From: Reticulitermes speratus | Taxonomy: Eukaryota > Arthropoda > Insecta > Blattodea > Rhinotermitidae | Direction: 5' to 3' | DNA length: 64,000 bases | NCBI GenBank assembly: GCA_021186555.1 | Contig: JAJKFL010000004.1 | Coordinates: 11,910,001-11,974,000, forward strand | Shown: positions 62,941 to 64,000 of the stretch, in pieces | Layout of the letters: every line of letters begins with the position of its first letter | How positions within the stretch are numbered: the first letter of the stretch is position 1 | Notes under the pieces: model-generated | Databases searched by the model: none | What the model was told of the DNA's origin: nothing | The model's input: the letters and a program-made list of their open reading frames with translations, nothing else | Made by a program: the position numbers and the translations under genes

Positions 62941-64000
62941 TTGTGGCGCAGTGTCTCAATCAATTTCATGCAATTAGTTAGAAATAACCATATCCTTACG
63001 TACAAAATGTCTTGTTTAGTTACTTTACCATCTATCCGATGTCTGGTCATAAGGGAGTCAGTTCTGACGTTCGTTGACCTGACAGGGAAATGAACACCAG
63101 GCTGTCGGGCGTACGGCACACTAAAGTGCACTTTCCTGGACATCGCCTTCTGTCTGTGTTCTTATTCATGCAGCAGACATCCTACATTCTCCTCTTCCTT
63201 TCTAATCCAGAGCCCAGGTGTTCGCGTACCGCTGTACTTCACTCTTTATCCAGCACCGAAACCAATTTCCTTGCTAAACATTCCGTTTACAAGAGGCACT
63301 CCTTCTCAGAACGTCAATGTTTTTCCACCCTTTTCCCAGAATAGCACATAATACCTTCCTTAAAGGAAAGTTTTCATAAGAATTCCGTACCTTATATACA
63401 GTTATTTTCAGGTATCATAATCTTCAATGTTTCTCAGTTATTATTAAATGCCCTTTTGCCCCCACATTCATGTTTGCTTCCATCAAGATAGAAATGTTGT
63501 TGCTGTCTCCATGACAACGCATCTGACGCGACAACTTCCCCCCCCTTCCACTTCAGTAAAGGTAGCCAATAATGAAATGAAATCCACAGGCTTCGTCGCT
63601 ATGGATACCACGGATAAGCTTGCTGGTTCACGAACTTGCGTACGTCGTATATAAAAAGAGCTGACACACTTCCAACTTCTCTTATCCGAGACTCGATCAA
63701 ACTGGCTCATTTCCTCTGTAAATCCCAGATGTCGTCCTCAAAATTGATAGAAACTTACAATTTAAATCTTTCGAATTGAATTCCATACCACAATGAGAGT
63801 TGAAATCTGTAACTCAAAGCAGTAGACATATTTTGCACGTGTGCTATTTGTGATTTTACATTCCTTCACGTCCGTTTATTACGTCACAGGACGAAGAAAC
63901 TGTCTATTTTTATATAATCAGTACTTTACTACATATATTTGTGCATGTATCTACTATTTGTGACATTTAACAGTACACAACTTCAAAGCAAGTAAAAATT
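62941..64000. other. Unannotated right end of window
   Basis: Short ORFs on both strands have no recognisable domain. A TATA-like site is noted at 63648-63658. A gene might begin near here and extend beyond the window, but this cannot be shown. Confidence 0.4.
63648..63658 (+). promoter_or_regulatory. TATA-box-like site
   Basis: TATATAAAAAG lies in moderately GC-richer DNA. A start site would be expected about 25-30 bp downstream (63680-63690, ACTTCTCTTATCC). The sequence before it has TCCATGACAAC (63510), an RFX half-site-like motif. No downstream exon can be supported. Confidence 0.3.

Overview
This window looks like gene-poor, repeat-rich intergenic DNA from a large animal genome, most likely an insect. 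There are no operons, rRNA genes, intact tRNA genes or CRISPR arrays, and no multi-exon gene can be supported. Nearly all recognisable content is mobile-element debris or tandem arrays: tRNA-headed SINEs with target-site duplications (TSDs), LINE 3' ends and coding relics, mariner-, pogo- and hAT-type miniature DNA transposons, palindromic fold-back elements, and a dozen mini/satellite arrays. The mariner-like HTH transposase remnants and one peptide-like repeat family (about 7.7, 18.8, 34.3 and 41 kb) recall cockroach/termite genomes, but the taxon is an inference of low confidence.

Layout. 0-4.3 kb: SINEs, palindromes and a fold-back element. 4.3-6.25 kb: a 185-bp pogo-like MITE, then a fold-back element whose left arm has expanded into a 114-bp tandem array. 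6.9-9.5 kb: LINE 3' end, SINEs and a near-perfect 176-bp palindrome. 9.7-11.4 kb: 67-bp and 79-bp arrays and a SINE with a perfect TSD. 12-17.3 kb: a pogo-like element, two internally deleted mariner-like copies, a 78-bp element that is only two inverted ends, and another mariner-derived fold-back MITE. 17.9-18.4 kb: hAT MITE. 21-22.5 kb: second 114-bp array in the opposite orientation. 25.7-33.2 kb: four arrays nearly back to back (22 bp, CA-rich, 46 bp, 39 bp). 35.5-45.5 kb: more arrays and nested SINE/LINE insertions. 48-50.6 kb: 65-bp satellite. 54.7-55.9 kb: 57-bp array, then a pogo-like MITE carrying a hAT MITE. 56.7-57.3 kb: the only non-repetitive ORF with plausible protein homology, a Helitron-type N-terminal fragment. 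59.4-64 kb: hAT MITE, SINEs, and a fold-back element with an 18-bp minisatellite grown inside its arm.

The most interesting signal is a short hairpin core recurring in otherwise different fold-back elements. It has roughly CTGAnGA, then a stem-loop, then GAAAC. The stem bases change in compensating pairs between loci, so base pairing has been maintained. It resembles the catalytic core of hammerhead ribozymes, which are known from Penelope-like retroelements, but stem I is not evident and there is an extra base before stem II, so it is reported as a hypothesis. A second theme is that several tandem arrays arose inside the arms of fold-back elements. The very long ORFs in the 22-bp, 39-bp and 57-bp arrays follow from the repeat sequence and are not evidence of genes.
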